A stretch of DNA of 41,935 nt from a bacterium (lineage in GTDB: Bacteria > JAUVQV01 > DATDCY01), in assembly GCA_036524115.1 (NCBI GenBank), contig DATDCY010000088.1:1-41935 (forward strand), written 5' to 3'. Under the pieces are notes generated by a model, which saw only the letters and a program-made list of their open reading frames with translations, made no database searches and was not told where the DNA came from. How positions within the stretch are numbered: the stretch's first letter is position 1; each line of letters begins with the position of its first letter. Made by a program: the position numbers and the translations under genes. This document shows, one piece after another, positions 28,947 to 38,253 of the stretch.

Positions 28947-30356
28947 ATGCCGAAGAAATATCATATTGAAGCGAAGGCGGCGGCGCCGCGGCACACGCCG
29001 ATCGGCAGGCACGGCATCGTCGACTTCAACGAGGACTGCGCCGGCGCCTGCCACCACTGCGTGAAGAAGGAGTGCATCTACGACATCTACCGCAAGGAAG
29101 GGATCTTCACGCGGGAGATGCCGGGCGAGCTGCACTATCTCTACAGCTGCATGAACTGCCTGCGCTGCGTGCAGAACTGCACGCGCGCCGTGGTCACCCG
29201 CACCGTGAACCCCGAGTTCCGCTGGCTCGGCGACGCCTACTGGAAGCCGGAGATGCTCCTCACCACCTGGTACCAGGCCGAGACCGGCAAGATCCCCGTC
29301 TCGGGCGCCGGCTATCGCGGTCCGTTCGCCGGCCCCGGGTTCGACAACATGTGGACCGACATGTCCGAGATCGTCCGCCCGACGCGCGACGGCATCCACG
29401 GCCGCGAGTACATCAGCACGTCCGTCGACGTCGGCGCCAAGCTCACGGAGCTCTCGTTCGATGAGCGGGGCCAGCTCGCGGTCGCGCCGCCACCGGTGCT
29501 CGAGCTGCCCGTGCCCTTCGTCCTGGGTATCCCGCACTTCGGGGATTGGTCGCCCGGCGCCTACGAGGCCTTCGCCCGGGCGGCGCAGGCGATCCGCACG
29601 CTCTGCGTGATCGACCCGGGCCTGGTCACCCCGAACCTCGAACCGTATCGGGCCGCGCTCGCACCCGCCGTCAGCGGCGCCACGATATCGCGTCACCGCG
29701 ATGCCATCGCCGGCGCGCGGCTGGTGCAGCTCGAGTACGACGACGCGTTCGCCGCGAACGTCGCGGCGATCAAGTTGATCGCGCCGGGCGCCGTCGTGAC
29801 GGTGCGCGCGCCGATCGACGCCGACTCCCACCTGCTGGCCGAGCGGCTGGTCGCCGCCGGCGTCGAGTCGATCACGTTCGCGGCGAACCACCACGGCCGC
29901 AGCGGCGCCTTCGGCGGGGGCGAGTTCATCAAGGAGAGCTTCCGCCGCATCCACGCGCACCTCATGGCGAAGGGCGTGCGCGACACGGTCACGCTGATCG
30001 CCTCGGGCGGCATCGCTCTGGCCGAGCACATGGCGAAGGCCATCATCTGCGGCGCCGACCTGGTCGTCGTCGACATCCCGTTTCTGATCGCGCTCGAGTG
30101 CCGCATGTGCATGAACTGCACGCTCGGGCGCCCCTGCCCTGTCGACGTCGCGGGCACCCCGCCGGAGCACGGCGCGCGGCGGATCACGAACCTCGCCTCC
30201 GCGTGGCACAGCCAGCTGCTGGAGGTGCTCGGCGCAATGGGCCTGCGCGAGGTGCGGCGGCTGCGCGGGGAGTACGGCCGCGCGATGTTCCAGGAGGACC
30301 TCGAGCGCGAGACGTTCCAGGCGCTCTTCGCGGGAAAGCGAGCGAAAGGGCAATGA
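28947..30356 (+). CDS. ferredoxin-domain glutamate-synthase-like protein, degenerate FMN barrel
   Basis: This 469-residue protein has an N-terminal cluster region: Cys31, 35, 38, 43, then C-M-N-C-L-R-C-V-Q-N-C at 68-78. It then has a glutamate-synthase-like barrel in which only the second half is recognisable (L-I-A-S-G-G-I near 352, then a C-R-M-C-M-N-C-T cluster motif and A-R-R-I-T-N-L-A-S-A-W-H-S-Q). The hallmark Q-G-A-K-P-G-x-G-G of the FMN/glutamate site, present in the next gene, is absent. It looks like a paralogue of its neighbour at 30353 that lost the first half of the active site and may act in electron transfer or as a structural partner. ATG 28947; the TGA overlaps the next ATG. 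Confidence 0.75.
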   Translation: MPKKYHIEAKAAAPRHTPIGRHGIVDFNEDCAGACHHCVKKECIYDIYRKEGIFTREMPGELHYLYSCMNCLRCVQNCTRAVVTRTVNPEFRWLGDAYWKPEMLLTTWYQAETGKIPVSGAGYRGPFAGPGFDNMWTDMSEIVRPTRDGIHGREYISTSVDVGAKLTELSFDERGQLAVAPPPVLELPVPFVLGIPHFGDWSPGAYEAFARAAQAIRTLCVIDPGLVTPNLEPYRAALAPAVSGATISRHRDAIAGARLVQLEYDDAFAANVAAIKLIAPGAVVTVRAPIDADSHLLAERLVAAGVESITFAANHHGRSGAFGGGEFIKESFRRIHAHLMAKGVRDTVTLIASGGIALAEHMAKAIICGADLVVVDIPFLIALECRMCMNCTLGRPCPVDVAGTPPEHGARRITNLASAWHSQLLEVLGAMGLREVRRLRGEYGRAMFQEDLERETFQALFAGKRAKGQ

Positions 30357-31855
30357 GCACACAGGCGGCAATCACGGCGAAGATCACCCGCAGGCCGAAG
30401 GCGACGGTGACGCGCTTTCGCAACGCGATCGGCAAGTACAAGGTCGTCCGCACCGACCGCTGCACCGGCTGCGGGCTCTGCGCGAAGCTCTGCCCGCACG
30501 GCGTGCACGTCCGCTACGAGGGCTACAGCCGCACGACGCGGCCCAAGGACCACCTCTGCCGCGGCACCTGGTGCAAGGAGAACTGCGACTACTACTGCAT
30601 CGACAAGTGCCCGGCCGGCGCGCTCTCGATGGGGCTGAACCCGGTCTACGAGTCGATGGGCGACCCGCGCTGGACTCCGGACATGATCCTCTCGACCTGG
30701 GACCAGGCCGAGAACGGGCGCATCACCAACGAGACGCTGGAGCCGCACCTCGGCGCCTCCGGCGGCGGCTTCGACAAGCTGCGGCTGAACTTCCCGAAGG
30801 AACCGGCGCTCAAGCTCAAGCCGTCCGAGGTCGACACGCACCTCTCCCTCAACCGGCGCGGCAGCGGCCCGAAGGTCGTGATCGACGTCCCCTGGTACGG
30901 CGGCGGGATGTCGTACGGCTCGGTGAGCCCGGCAACGATGGTCGGCAAGGCGCACGCCTGCATGGTCTGGAACAGCTTCACCTGCACCGGGGAGGGCGGC
31001 TACCCGCCGCACCTCTACCCCTACGACGACCACGTCATCACGCAGGTCGCCACGGGCCTTTTCGGCGTGCGGGAGGAGACGATCCAGCGCGTGCGCATCG
31101 TGGAGTTCAAGTACGCCCAGGGCGCCAAGCCCGGCCTCGGCGGGCACCTGCTCGGCGACAAGAACACGCCGGCGGTCGCGAGGATGCGCGAGGCGGTCGC
31201 CGGGACCTCGCTCTTCTCCCCCTTCCCCTTCCACAGCGTCTACTCCATCGAGGACCACAAGAAGCACGTCGACTGGGTGCTGGCGATGAACCCCAAGGCC
31301 CTGGTCTCGGCGAAGGTCTCGACGCCGAACGACGTCGACATGGTCGCGGTCGGCTCCTACTACGCCGGCGTGCACATCGTGCACCTCGACGGCAGCTACG
31401 GCGGCACGGGCGCCGCGCCCGACATCGCCAAGAAGAACATCGCGATGCCGATCGAGTACGCGATACCGAAGGTCCACCAGTTCCTGGTCAACGAGGGGAT
31501 CCGCGACAAGGTCACGCTCATCGCGTCGGGCGGGCTGCGCAACGTGCACGACCTCGTCAAGGCGATCTGCCTCGGCGCCAACGGCGCGGTCATCGGCACC
31601 GCCGAGATGGTCGCGCTCGAGTGCATCCGCTGCGGCGCCTGCGAGAGCGGCCGCGGCTGCGCCCGCGGCATCGCGACCACCGACCCGGAGCTCTCGCTCC
31701 AGTTCGACTACGAGTGGGCCGCCCGGCGCATCACGAACCTCTACAGCTCGTGGCACGCGCAGCTGGTGGACATCCTCGTGCGCTTCGGCATCCGCTCGGT
31801 CAGCGAGCTGGTCGGCCGCACCGACCTTCTCCACCACGTCGACTATTCCGAGTAG
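30353..31855 (+). CDS. ferredoxin-FMN glutamate synthase domain protein (archaeal-type GltB domain 2)
   Basis: This 500-residue protein carries the synthase (FMN) module of glutamate synthase. An N-terminal ferredoxin motif C-T-G-C-G-L-C-A-K-L-C-P (Cys37-47) and a second cysteine group (C-R-G-T-W-C-K-E-N-C) precede the barrel. The catalytic segment K-Y-A-Q-G-A-K-P-G-L-G-G lies near residues 250-262, L-D-G-S-Y-G-G-T-G-A follows, and a C-I-R-C-G-A-C cluster motif lies near 423. No glutaminase domain is present; that is on the next gene. The built-in ferredoxin suggests reduced ferredoxin, and not NADPH, as donor (inference). ATG 30353 overlaps the previous stop. Confidence 0.88.
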   Translation: MSTQAAITAKITRRPKATVTRFRNAIGKYKVVRTDRCTGCGLCAKLCPHGVHVRYEGYSRTTRPKDHLCRGTWCKENCDYYCIDKCPAGALSMGLNPVYESMGDPRWTPDMILSTWDQAENGRITNETLEPHLGASGGGFDKLRLNFPKEPALKLKPSEVDTHLSLNRRGSGPKVVIDVPWYGGGMSYGSVSPATMVGKAHACMVWNSFTCTGEGGYPPHLYPYDDHVITQVATGLFGVREETIQRVRIVEFKYAQGAKPGLGGHLLGDKNTPAVARMREAVAGTSLFSPFPFHSVYSIEDHKKHVDWVLAMNPKALVSAKVSTPNDVDMVAVGSYYAGVHIVHLDGSYGGTGAAPDIAKKNIAMPIEYAIPKVHQFLVNEGIRDKVTLIASGGLRNVHDLVKAICLGANGAVIGTAEMVALECIRCGACESGRGCARGIATTDPELSLQFDYEWAARRITNLYSSWHAQLVDILVRFGIRSVSELVGRTDLLHHVDYSE

Positions 31856-31869
31856 CCGGGAGAGACCCG

Positions 31870-34572
31870 ATGAAGAGCAATCCGATCGACCAGATCCGGC
31901 GCGTGATGGACTCGCGCCGGCGCCTCCTCGAGGAGCTGCCGCCGACGATCCGCGCCAAGTCCGAGGAGGAGGGCGGCTGCGGCGTCACCGGCTTCGCCTG
32001 CACGATCCCGGTGGCCGGGCGGCACATCTTCACGCCCTCGGTGCAGATGCACAACCGCGGCAACGGCAAGGGCGGCGGCATCGCCGCGGTCGGCCTCGAC
32101 CCCGACCAGCTCGGCGTCTCGCGCGACGTCCTCGAGTCGCACTTCTGCCTCCAGGTCGCAGCGCTCGACCCCGCGTGCATGCCCATTCTCAAGGAGAAGT
32201 ACGTCGACCAGGTCTTCGACATCGCGGCGCACGGCATGCTCCCGACGGTGAAGGACTGGCGCGAGCTGCCGAGCCTGGAAGTGCGCCCGCCCGACGTCCA
32301 TCGCTTCTTCGTGCGGGTCAAGCCCGCGCTGCTGGACGCGTTCATCGCCGAGCGCGGCCTGCAGGCGCTGGAGCGCGGCGCCGCCGAGGAGGAGTTCGTC
32401 TACCAGAACTCGATGCGCCTCAACGCCGAGTACTACGCCTCCCAGGCGGGGCAGAAGGCCTTCGTCGTCTCGCAGGGGCGCAATATGCTGGTCCTCAAGA
32501 TCGTCGGCTACGCCGAGGACGTCGTGCGCTACTACCGCATGGACGACTTCAAGGCGCACGTCTGGATCGCGCACCAGCGCTACCCCACCAAGGGCCGTGT
32601 CTGGCACCCCGGCGGCGCGCACCCCTTTGCCGGTCTCGACGACGCGCTCGTGCATAACGGCGACTTCGCCAACTACCAGTCCGTCGCCGACTACCTGCGC
32701 CAGCGCGGACTGCGCACGATGTTCATGACCGACACCGAGGTCTCGATCCTCGTCTTCGACTACCTCAGCCGCGTGCACGGCTACCCGCTGGAGTACATCA
32801 TCGAGGCGCTCGCGCCCACCTCGGAGCTGGACTTCGACCTGCTGCCGAAGGAGAAGCAGCAGGTCTACCGCCAGATCCAGGTCGCCCACATCCACGGCTC
32901 GCCCGACGGCCCCTGGTTCTTCATCATCGCGCGCAACCGCGCCCGCGCCCGCCAGTACCAGCTGCTCGGCATCACCGACACGGCGATGCTGCGGCCGCAG
33001 GTCTTCGCGGTGCAGAACGGCGAGGTCCAGACCGGCCTCGTCTGCTCCGAGAAGCAGGCGATCGACGCGACGCTCAAGAGCCTCGCCGCCGAGGACAAGC
33101 GCTTCTGCCCCGTGGCCGACAAATATTGGAACGCCCGCGGCGGGTCGAGCCGCGACGGCGGCGCCTTCATCTTCACCGTGCAGGACGACCCGGCGAGCCC
33201 GACGGGCAAGACGCTGACCTGCACCGACAAGTTCGGGTCGCCGGTCACCACGCCGCCGGAGCAGGTGCATTGCGACGTCACGCTGCCGGTGTGCGCGGAC
33301 GCGGCCAAGGGCGACGTCACGGCGGCGGAGATCCGCAAGCACCTGGCGGCCGGCGCGGGGGACCGCCTCGCGGGCGTCGTCCTCAAGAAGATCAAGGACT
33401 GGGACTTCGACGCGCTGCGCCGGTTCTGCGATGACCTCGCCTGCGCGACCGGCGGCAGAACCGCCTTTGTCGCGCCGGCGATCAACGCGCTGACCGCGCT
33501 GATCGACACGCCCTGCCACACCGGCCTCAAGAAGCGCGCCTCCGTGCTGCAGATCCTGCACCTGACCCTGCACGCGATCCTGGACGCCGTGCCGCCGGTG
33601 GAGTCCAGGGCGAAGGGCGCCTCCAAGCGCGTCGCCTGGAAGAACCGCCGCAAGCTGCGCAAGCCCGCCAAGGGCGAGACGACGCTGGTGATCGACGCCA
33701 CCGGATTCGAGCCCGAGCTGGAGAACCGCGACTCGCTGCTCATCGTCGAGGCCCACAAGCTTGGCTGGAAGCGTTTCATTACCTACAACCTCACGGGGCA
33801 GCGCTTCCACGGCGTCGGGCTCGGCCCCGACACCCAGGATGTGCGCATCGACCTCTACGACAGCTCCGGGGACTACGAGGCCTCCGGCATCGACGGCCTG
33901 ACGATGCACATCCACGGCAACGCCCAGGACCAGCTCGGCCAGATCATGAAGGCCGGAAAGCTCGTCGTCCACGGCGACGTCGGGCAGACCTTCATGTACG
34001 GCGCCAAGGGCGGCGAGGTCTACATCCGCGGCAACGCCGCCGGGCGCCCGCTGATCAACGCCGTCGGCAAGCCGCGCGTGGTGATCAACGGCACCTGCCT
34101 CGACTACCTCGCCGAGTCCTTCATGGCCGGCAACCCGCTGGCCGGCGGCGGCTTCGTGGTCCTCAACGGGCTGGAGTACGACGCGTACGGCGCCTACAGC
34201 GCGCGCTGGCGCCCCTACCCGGGCGGGAACCTCTTCTCGCTGGCGAGCGGCGGCGCGATCTACCTGCGCGACCCCGAGCACAAGACCGTCGCCGAGCAGC
34301 TCAACGGCGGGCACTTCCTGCCGATGACGCACGAGGACTGGGCGCTGATCAAGCCGTACCTCGTCGAGAACGAGAAGCTCTTCGGGATCAAGGTCGACGA
34401 CCTGCTGACCCACAACGGCCGCAAGCTCGAGCCGACCAAGATCTACCGCAAGGTCGGCGCGATGAGCAAGGCGGCTGCTGCGAAGGTCGTGGCGGACGAC
34501 GACGTGAACCTCGGGCCGGTCAAGAGCCTCGAGGCCAAGGCGGCGGCAAGACGGAAGAAGGGCGCGGCGTAG
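31870..34572 (+). CDS. fused glutamate synthase glutaminase (domain 1) and GXGXG (domain 3) protein
   Basis: This 900-residue protein combines parts that sit at opposite ends of normal GltB. The N-terminal class II glutaminase has the nucleophile candidate Cys37 in G-G-C-G-V-T-G-F, so a 36-residue propeptide would have to be removed. It also has H-Q-R-Y-P-T-K-G and L-V-H-N-G-D-F near 235-265. The C-terminal GXGXG beta-helix spans about 670-770 (I-H-G-N-A-Q-D-Q-L-G, then V-H-G-D-V-G-Q). The FMN module lies on the preceding gene, 14 bases upstream. Archaea usually encode these three parts on separate genes; here 1 and 3 are joined. The Lys/Ala-rich tail is probably disordered. It is the last gene of the operon. 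Confidence 0.85.
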   Translation: MKSNPIDQIRRVMDSRRRLLEELPPTIRAKSEEEGGCGVTGFACTIPVAGRHIFTPSVQMHNRGNGKGGGIAAVGLDPDQLGVSRDVLESHFCLQVAALDPACMPILKEKYVDQVFDIAAHGMLPTVKDWRELPSLEVRPPDVHRFFVRVKPALLDAFIAERGLQALERGAAEEEFVYQNSMRLNAEYYASQAGQKAFVVSQGRNMLVLKIVGYAEDVVRYYRMDDFKAHVWIAHQRYPTKGRVWHPGGAHPFAGLDDALVHNGDFANYQSVADYLRQRGLRTMFMTDTEVSILVFDYLSRVHGYPLEYIIEALAPTSELDFDLLPKEKQQVYRQIQVAHIHGSPDGPWFFIIARNRARARQYQLLGITDTAMLRPQVFAVQNGEVQTGLVCSEKQAIDATLKSLAAEDKRFCPVADKYWNARGGSSRDGGAFIFTVQDDPASPTGKTLTCTDKFGSPVTTPPEQVHCDVTLPVCADAAKGDVTAAEIRKHLAAGAGDRLAGVVLKKIKDWDFDALRRFCDDLACATGGRTAFVAPAINALTALIDTPCHTGLKKRASVLQILHLTLHAILDAVPPVESRAKGASKRVAWKNRRKLRKPAKGETTLVIDATGFEPELENRDSLLIVEAHKLGWKRFITYNLTGQRFHGVGLGPDTQDVRIDLYDSSGDYEASGIDGLTMHIHGNAQDQLGQIMKAGKLVVHGDVGQTFMYGAKGGEVYIRGNAAGRPLINAVGKPRVVINGTCLDYLAESFMAGNPLAGGGFVVLNGLEYDAYGAYSARWRPYPGGNLFSLASGGAIYLRDPEHKTVAEQLNGGHFLPMTHEDWALIKPYLVENEKLFGIKVDDLLTHNGRKLEPTKIYRKVGAMSKAAAAKVVADDDVNLGPVKSLEAKAAARRKKGAA

Positions 34573-34634
34573 CGACGGCGCGATTGACAGGACGGCGGTC
34601 CCTCGGTGAAGATCGTTGCGCGCGCCTCGCGGCG

Positions 34635-36263
34635 TCAGGCCCCGGCCTTCTTCTTGTAGAGCACCCAGAACGGCACTTCGCTCCGCACGAGCGAGGCGAC
34701 GGGCTCGAGCACACGCTGCGGAACGCCGAGCGCCATGAAGAGCTTGGGATGGTTCCAGGCCGGCCGGGAGAGCACGAGCGCGTAGTCGAAGTCCCCGCTC
34801 TCGACGACCTGGATGTCGCGGCGCAGCATGCCGAGGGCCTGGTAGAGTTCGTGCAGGTCCGGGTCCATCGGCACGAACCGCAGCCGCGCGCCGGCCGGCA
34901 GCAGCGTGTTGATCCGCGCCAGATGCTCCTCCGTGAGCACGGTCCACCAGTAGGTCGTCTCCAGCCCCGCGGCGCGGGCGCCACGGATGCCGCCGACAAG
35001 GCCGTTGTAGTACTCGAGGCCGAACGGGTAGACGCGGGCGAGGGGCAGCGCCGCCAGAATCAGCAGCACGCCGGCCGCGGCCGCCTTCGCCGCCTGTGCG
35101 CCGCCAGCGGACCACGTCTTCGCGGCGGCGGCGCGCATCGTCGACGCCACCCAATCCAGGCCGATGCCGGCGAGAATCGCGACAAAGACGAATGCCGGGA
35201 GGAAGAGCCGCACGCCGTCGAAGAGGGGCGCTGAAGGGGCCGCGGTAACGAGCATGAAGAACGAGAAGTGGATGAGGCTCGAGCCGGCGACCGCGTCGCG
35301 CAGGCGATCACGCAGGACGCGAGCCACGCCGGCGAACGACAGCAGCAGCGTGACCTCGGGGACGGTCACGAGCACGAGAAACGGCGCGTAGTACCACGGG
35401 CCGGAGAAGTTGTACGTCTTGCCGAGAAAGAGCACCCAGTGCGGGTTCCATTGCTCGCGCGTGAGGCTCATCCGGACGAAGTCGGCGATGCCGCCGAGGG
35501 GATGGTGCCAGATGGCGGGCTGCAGGAGCACGAAGACCGCCGGCCCGAGCAGCAGCCCGAGGGCCGGCCGCAGCATCTCGCGCCGGCGGTAGACCAGGCC
35601 CCAGACGAGCGATGGGACGAGGACCAGGAAGCCCGTGAACTTCACGGACATGCACAGGCCGTACGCCAGGCCGGCCAGCGGCCAGAGGCGGGGGCGGTCG
35701 CAGGCGCGCTCGAAGGCCACCGCGGTCAGGAACCAGAAGACACTGAGCGGGACGTCGGTTGCGCCGATGTGCCCGTCGACGTAGAAGCGCGGCATCGTCC
35801 CGAGCAGCGCGGCAGCAGCGAGCGCCGCCAGCGGCCCGTGCGCGCGGCTCACGTAGAGGTAGATGGACGCGAGCAGCGCGGCAAAGAGCAGCACGGTCGA
35901 GAACCGATAGGCCCAGAACTCGCCGAGGGGCCCGGAAAGCGCGGCCATCGTCACCGCGCCGAGCAGCTTCGTCAGCGGGGGATGGTCGTTCTTCAGAGGA
36001 CGGAAACCGAAGACCTGCTGGAGGCGCTCCCGCGAAAACGTTCCCGTCCCCCCCAGATCGCCAGCCCACGCCTTGATGCCTTGCGCCGTCTGGAAATAGA
36101 ACGGCTCGTCCCAGGAAATCCCGATCTTGTGGGCGGCGGGGATCCCCTGTGCCACGACCGCCAGGAACAGCAGGCAGGCCACGAGCAGGCCTGACCGCCG
36201 TGCCGGGGCTTCTCCACCAGCGCGCGCCGGTCCGACGGCCGTGGAGCCAATGTCTTCGTTCAT
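34635..36263 (-). CDS. GT39/ArnT-like integral membrane glycosyltransferase
   Basis: This 542-residue protein has about 10-12 hydrophobic segments and an early W-D-E-P-F-Y-F loop (near residue 51), the acidic periplasmic motif of GT-C dolichyl/undecaprenyl-phosphate sugar transferases. N-D-H-P-P-L-T-K follows, as in GT39 (protein mannosyltransferase-like) enzymes. It probably moves a sugar from a lipid carrier to a lipid or protein outside the inner membrane; the acceptor is unknown. The gene is convergent with the glutamate synthase operon and divergent from the gene at 36342. A -10 element lies 12 bases before its ATG. Confidence 0.8.
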   Translation of the reverse strand: MNEDIGSTAVGPARAGGEAPARRSGLLVACLLFLAVVAQGIPAAHKIGISWDEPFYFQTAQGIKAWAGDLGGTGTFSRERLQQVFGFRPLKNDHPPLTKLLGAVTMAALSGPLGEFWAYRFSTVLLFAALLASIYLYVSRAHGPLAALAAAALLGTMPRFYVDGHIGATDVPLSVFWFLTAVAFERACDRPRLWPLAGLAYGLCMSVKFTGFLVLVPSLVWGLVYRRREMLRPALGLLLGPAVFVLLQPAIWHHPLGGIADFVRMSLTREQWNPHWVLFLGKTYNFSGPWYYAPFLVLVTVPEVTLLLSFAGVARVLRDRLRDAVAGSSLIHFSFFMLVTAAPSAPLFDGVRLFLPAFVFVAILAGIGLDWVASTMRAAAAKTWSAGGAQAAKAAAAGVLLILAALPLARVYPFGLEYYNGLVGGIRGARAAGLETTYWWTVLTEEHLARINTLLPAGARLRFVPMDPDLHELYQALGMLRRDIQVVESGDFDYALVLSRPAWNHPKLFMALGVPQRVLEPVASLVRSEVPFWVLYKKKAGA

Positions 36264-36275
36264 GCCTGGGCGGCC

Positions 36276-36284
36276 ATTCTACCA
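36276..36284 (-). promoter_or_regulatory. extended -10 promoter close to the start of the GT39-like gene
   Basis: On the minus strand, TGG-TAGAAT (36284 down to 36276) is a good extended -10 box. Only 12 bases separate it from the ATG at 36263, so the RNA would have a leader of about six bases with no Shine-Dalgarno. Confidence 0.5.
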
Positions 36285-36306
36285 AGGAAGGAAGATCGGG
36301 CGTTCC

Positions 36307-36335
36307 TTGACAGCTCCGCCCCGCGCCGCTAGAAG
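36307..36335 (+). promoter_or_regulatory. sigma-70 promoter of the 36342 gene, predicted leaderless
   Basis: TTGACA (36307-36312), a 17-base spacer and TAGAAG (36330-36335) form a near-ideal sigma-70 promoter. The expected start point, seven bases past the -10, is the A of the ATG at 36342. Confidence 0.65.
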
Positions 36336-36341
36336 ACCGGC

Positions 36342-38207
36342 ATGCCCTTGCTAGCCGCTGCACTCCGTGCGGTCGAGGTCGTCTGGCTTCTCGCAGTCGC
36401 CTGGGGGATCGGGCGCCCCTTGCTCAGGGTGGGGGGAATCCAGGGGCGTCATCCCGCCGAAGAGGTCGTCTGCTCCCTCGGCCTCGGCCTCGGCGCCATG
36501 TCCCTGCTGGTGCTCGCCCTCGGTTTCGCGCACGGGTATCGGCCCCTTTCGCTCGCGCTGTTCATCGGGCTCCTCACCGCCGCGGCGCTGCCGGCGTTGC
36601 TCCGGGGCTGGCGCGTCCGTGGCGCCGCCGGTTCGCTCTTCGGGGACGTGCCGGGGTCCGCCCTGGCTCTCCTTGGAGCCGCGGCGCTCGTCTCCGCGCT
36701 CGCGTCATCCGCACCCAGCGCCTTCTACGACGCCCTCGTCTACCATCTGGGGGTCCCGAACCTCTGGCTGCTCCGCGGGGGGATCGAGCCGCTGCCCCAC
36801 AACGTCTACTCGAACTTCCCGTTCGCCACCGAGATGCTCTTTCTCATCGGTCTTTTCCTCGGGGGACCCGAGCAGGCCGGGCTGTTCGCCTGGGTCTTCA
36901 CGGCGCTTTCCGCGGCGGCGATCGCCACGCTCGTCCTGCCGCGGTGGGGCAGCCGGCCGGCCATCGTCGCCGCTGGCTTCTTCTTCCTTTCCCCGCAGGT
37001 CTTCCTCCTGTCCCGCTACGTGACCGTCGACGCGGCGATGACGTTCTACACGCTTCTCGCGTTCCTGTGCCTCCTCAACTGGCTCGACGATGACCAGACG
37101 CCGCTCCTCGTGGCGGCCGGGATCTTCGGCGGGTTGGCCTTCTCGACGAAATACCTGGGCGGGCTGTTTGCCATCCTGCTCCCGGCGGCCGTCGTCCTCG
37201 GCCGGCGCCGGCCCCGCGCACTGCCGGCGCTGCTGCTCCCCGCCGCGCTCGTCGCGTCGCCGTGGCTGCTCAAGAACGTGCTCTTCACCGGCAACCCTGT
37301 CTACCCGGTCCTCCCCGGCATCTTCGGCTGGGGCGATTGGAGCCCGGAACGCGCTGCGGCGCTCGACGCGGACGCCCACGCCGCCTCGGTCGTTGCGCAG
37401 TCCTGGCGCGACTGGGCGCGGCTTCCGCTGGACCTGATCCTGACCCGCAGGGACTTCGGCGCGCCGGCCGCGGGCGGGTGGGTCTGGATTCCAGTGCTGG
37501 CCGCGGCCGCGTTCGTCGCAGCGCGCCGGGAAAGGCAGGCCGAACGGCCGTTGCTCGCCCTCTTTGCGGCTTTGGTCCTCATCTGGGCCGGGACCTTCTG
37601 GATCGCCCGCTTTCTCCTGCCTGCGCTCGCGCTCGGGGCCGTGTTCGTCGGGCTTGCCCTGGAACGCCTCGCACCCCGGTTGCACCCGCGCTGGCCGGTG
37701 ATTGCCATCGCCGCGTTTTCCCTCTGCACGATCGCAACGATCGCGAGTGACGCCCTGGCTTGGCGCGCCCTGACACAGGCCTGCGCCCAGGGGCTTGGCC
37801 TGCAGACCCGCGAAGCGTACCTCGGTTCGCTGCTGCGCCTCCAGCCCGCGGTGGAGGAGATCAACCGCCGCCTGCCGCACGATGCGCGCGTGCTGGTGCT
37901 CGGCGACGCCAAGACGGCCTACCTGCGCCGCGACCATCTGGCCGCCACCGTGCTCGACCGTCCGCTCCTCCCCGACCTGCTGGGCGGGCTGCGGGACGCC
38001 GATGCCGTCGCCACCGCCGTGCGCGACGCGGGGGTGACCCACGTGCTCCTGAACACGGTCGAAATGGAGCGGACGCAGTCACAGTACCCGCTCAGCGCCA
38101 CGCCGCCGGAGATCCTGCTGGCGTTCCGCGGGTTTCTCCGGAGCCGCTGCCGCGAGCTGTTCCGCGGGAACGGCGTCCTGCTCTTCGAGGCTGCGGCGCC
38201 GGGTTGA
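36342..38207 (+). CDS. integral membrane protein, GT-C glycosyltransferase-like
   Basis: This 621-residue protein has many hydrophobic helices and an acidic F-Y-D-A-L-V-Y-H-L segment near residue 128, typical of GT-C-type proteins with an unknown sugar donor. The C-terminal ~130 residues are soluble and contain a D-A-R-V-L-V-L-G-D-A stretch. It is likely an envelope polysaccharide or lipid glycosyltransferase. The gene has its own promoter and no Shine-Dalgarno before the ATG. The WbqC-family gene follows after 46 bases. Confidence 0.75.
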   Translation: MPLLAAALRAVEVVWLLAVAWGIGRPLLRVGGIQGRHPAEEVVCSLGLGLGAMSLLVLALGFAHGYRPLSLALFIGLLTAAALPALLRGWRVRGAAGSLFGDVPGSALALLGAAALVSALASSAPSAFYDALVYHLGVPNLWLLRGGIEPLPHNVYSNFPFATEMLFLIGLFLGGPEQAGLFAWVFTALSAAAIATLVLPRWGSRPAIVAAGFFFLSPQVFLLSRYVTVDAAMTFYTLLAFLCLLNWLDDDQTPLLVAAGIFGGLAFSTKYLGGLFAILLPAAVVLGRRRPRALPALLLPAALVASPWLLKNVLFTGNPVYPVLPGIFGWGDWSPERAAALDADAHAASVVAQSWRDWARLPLDLILTRRDFGAPAAGGWVWIPVLAAAAFVAARRERQAERPLLALFAALVLIWAGTFWIARFLLPALALGAVFVGLALERLAPRLHPRWPVIAIAAFSLCTIATIASDALAWRALTQACAQGLGLQTREAYLGSLLRLQPAVEEINRRLPHDARVLVLGDAKTAYLRRDHLAATVLDRPLLPDLLGGLRDADAVATAVRDAGVTHVLLNTVEMERTQSQYPLSATPPEILLAFRGFLRSRCRELFRGNGVLLFEAAAPG

Positions 38208-38253
38208 CAGGACGCCTCCCGGCCGCGAGCGTGAGCGACTTCCGGGCCCGAGC

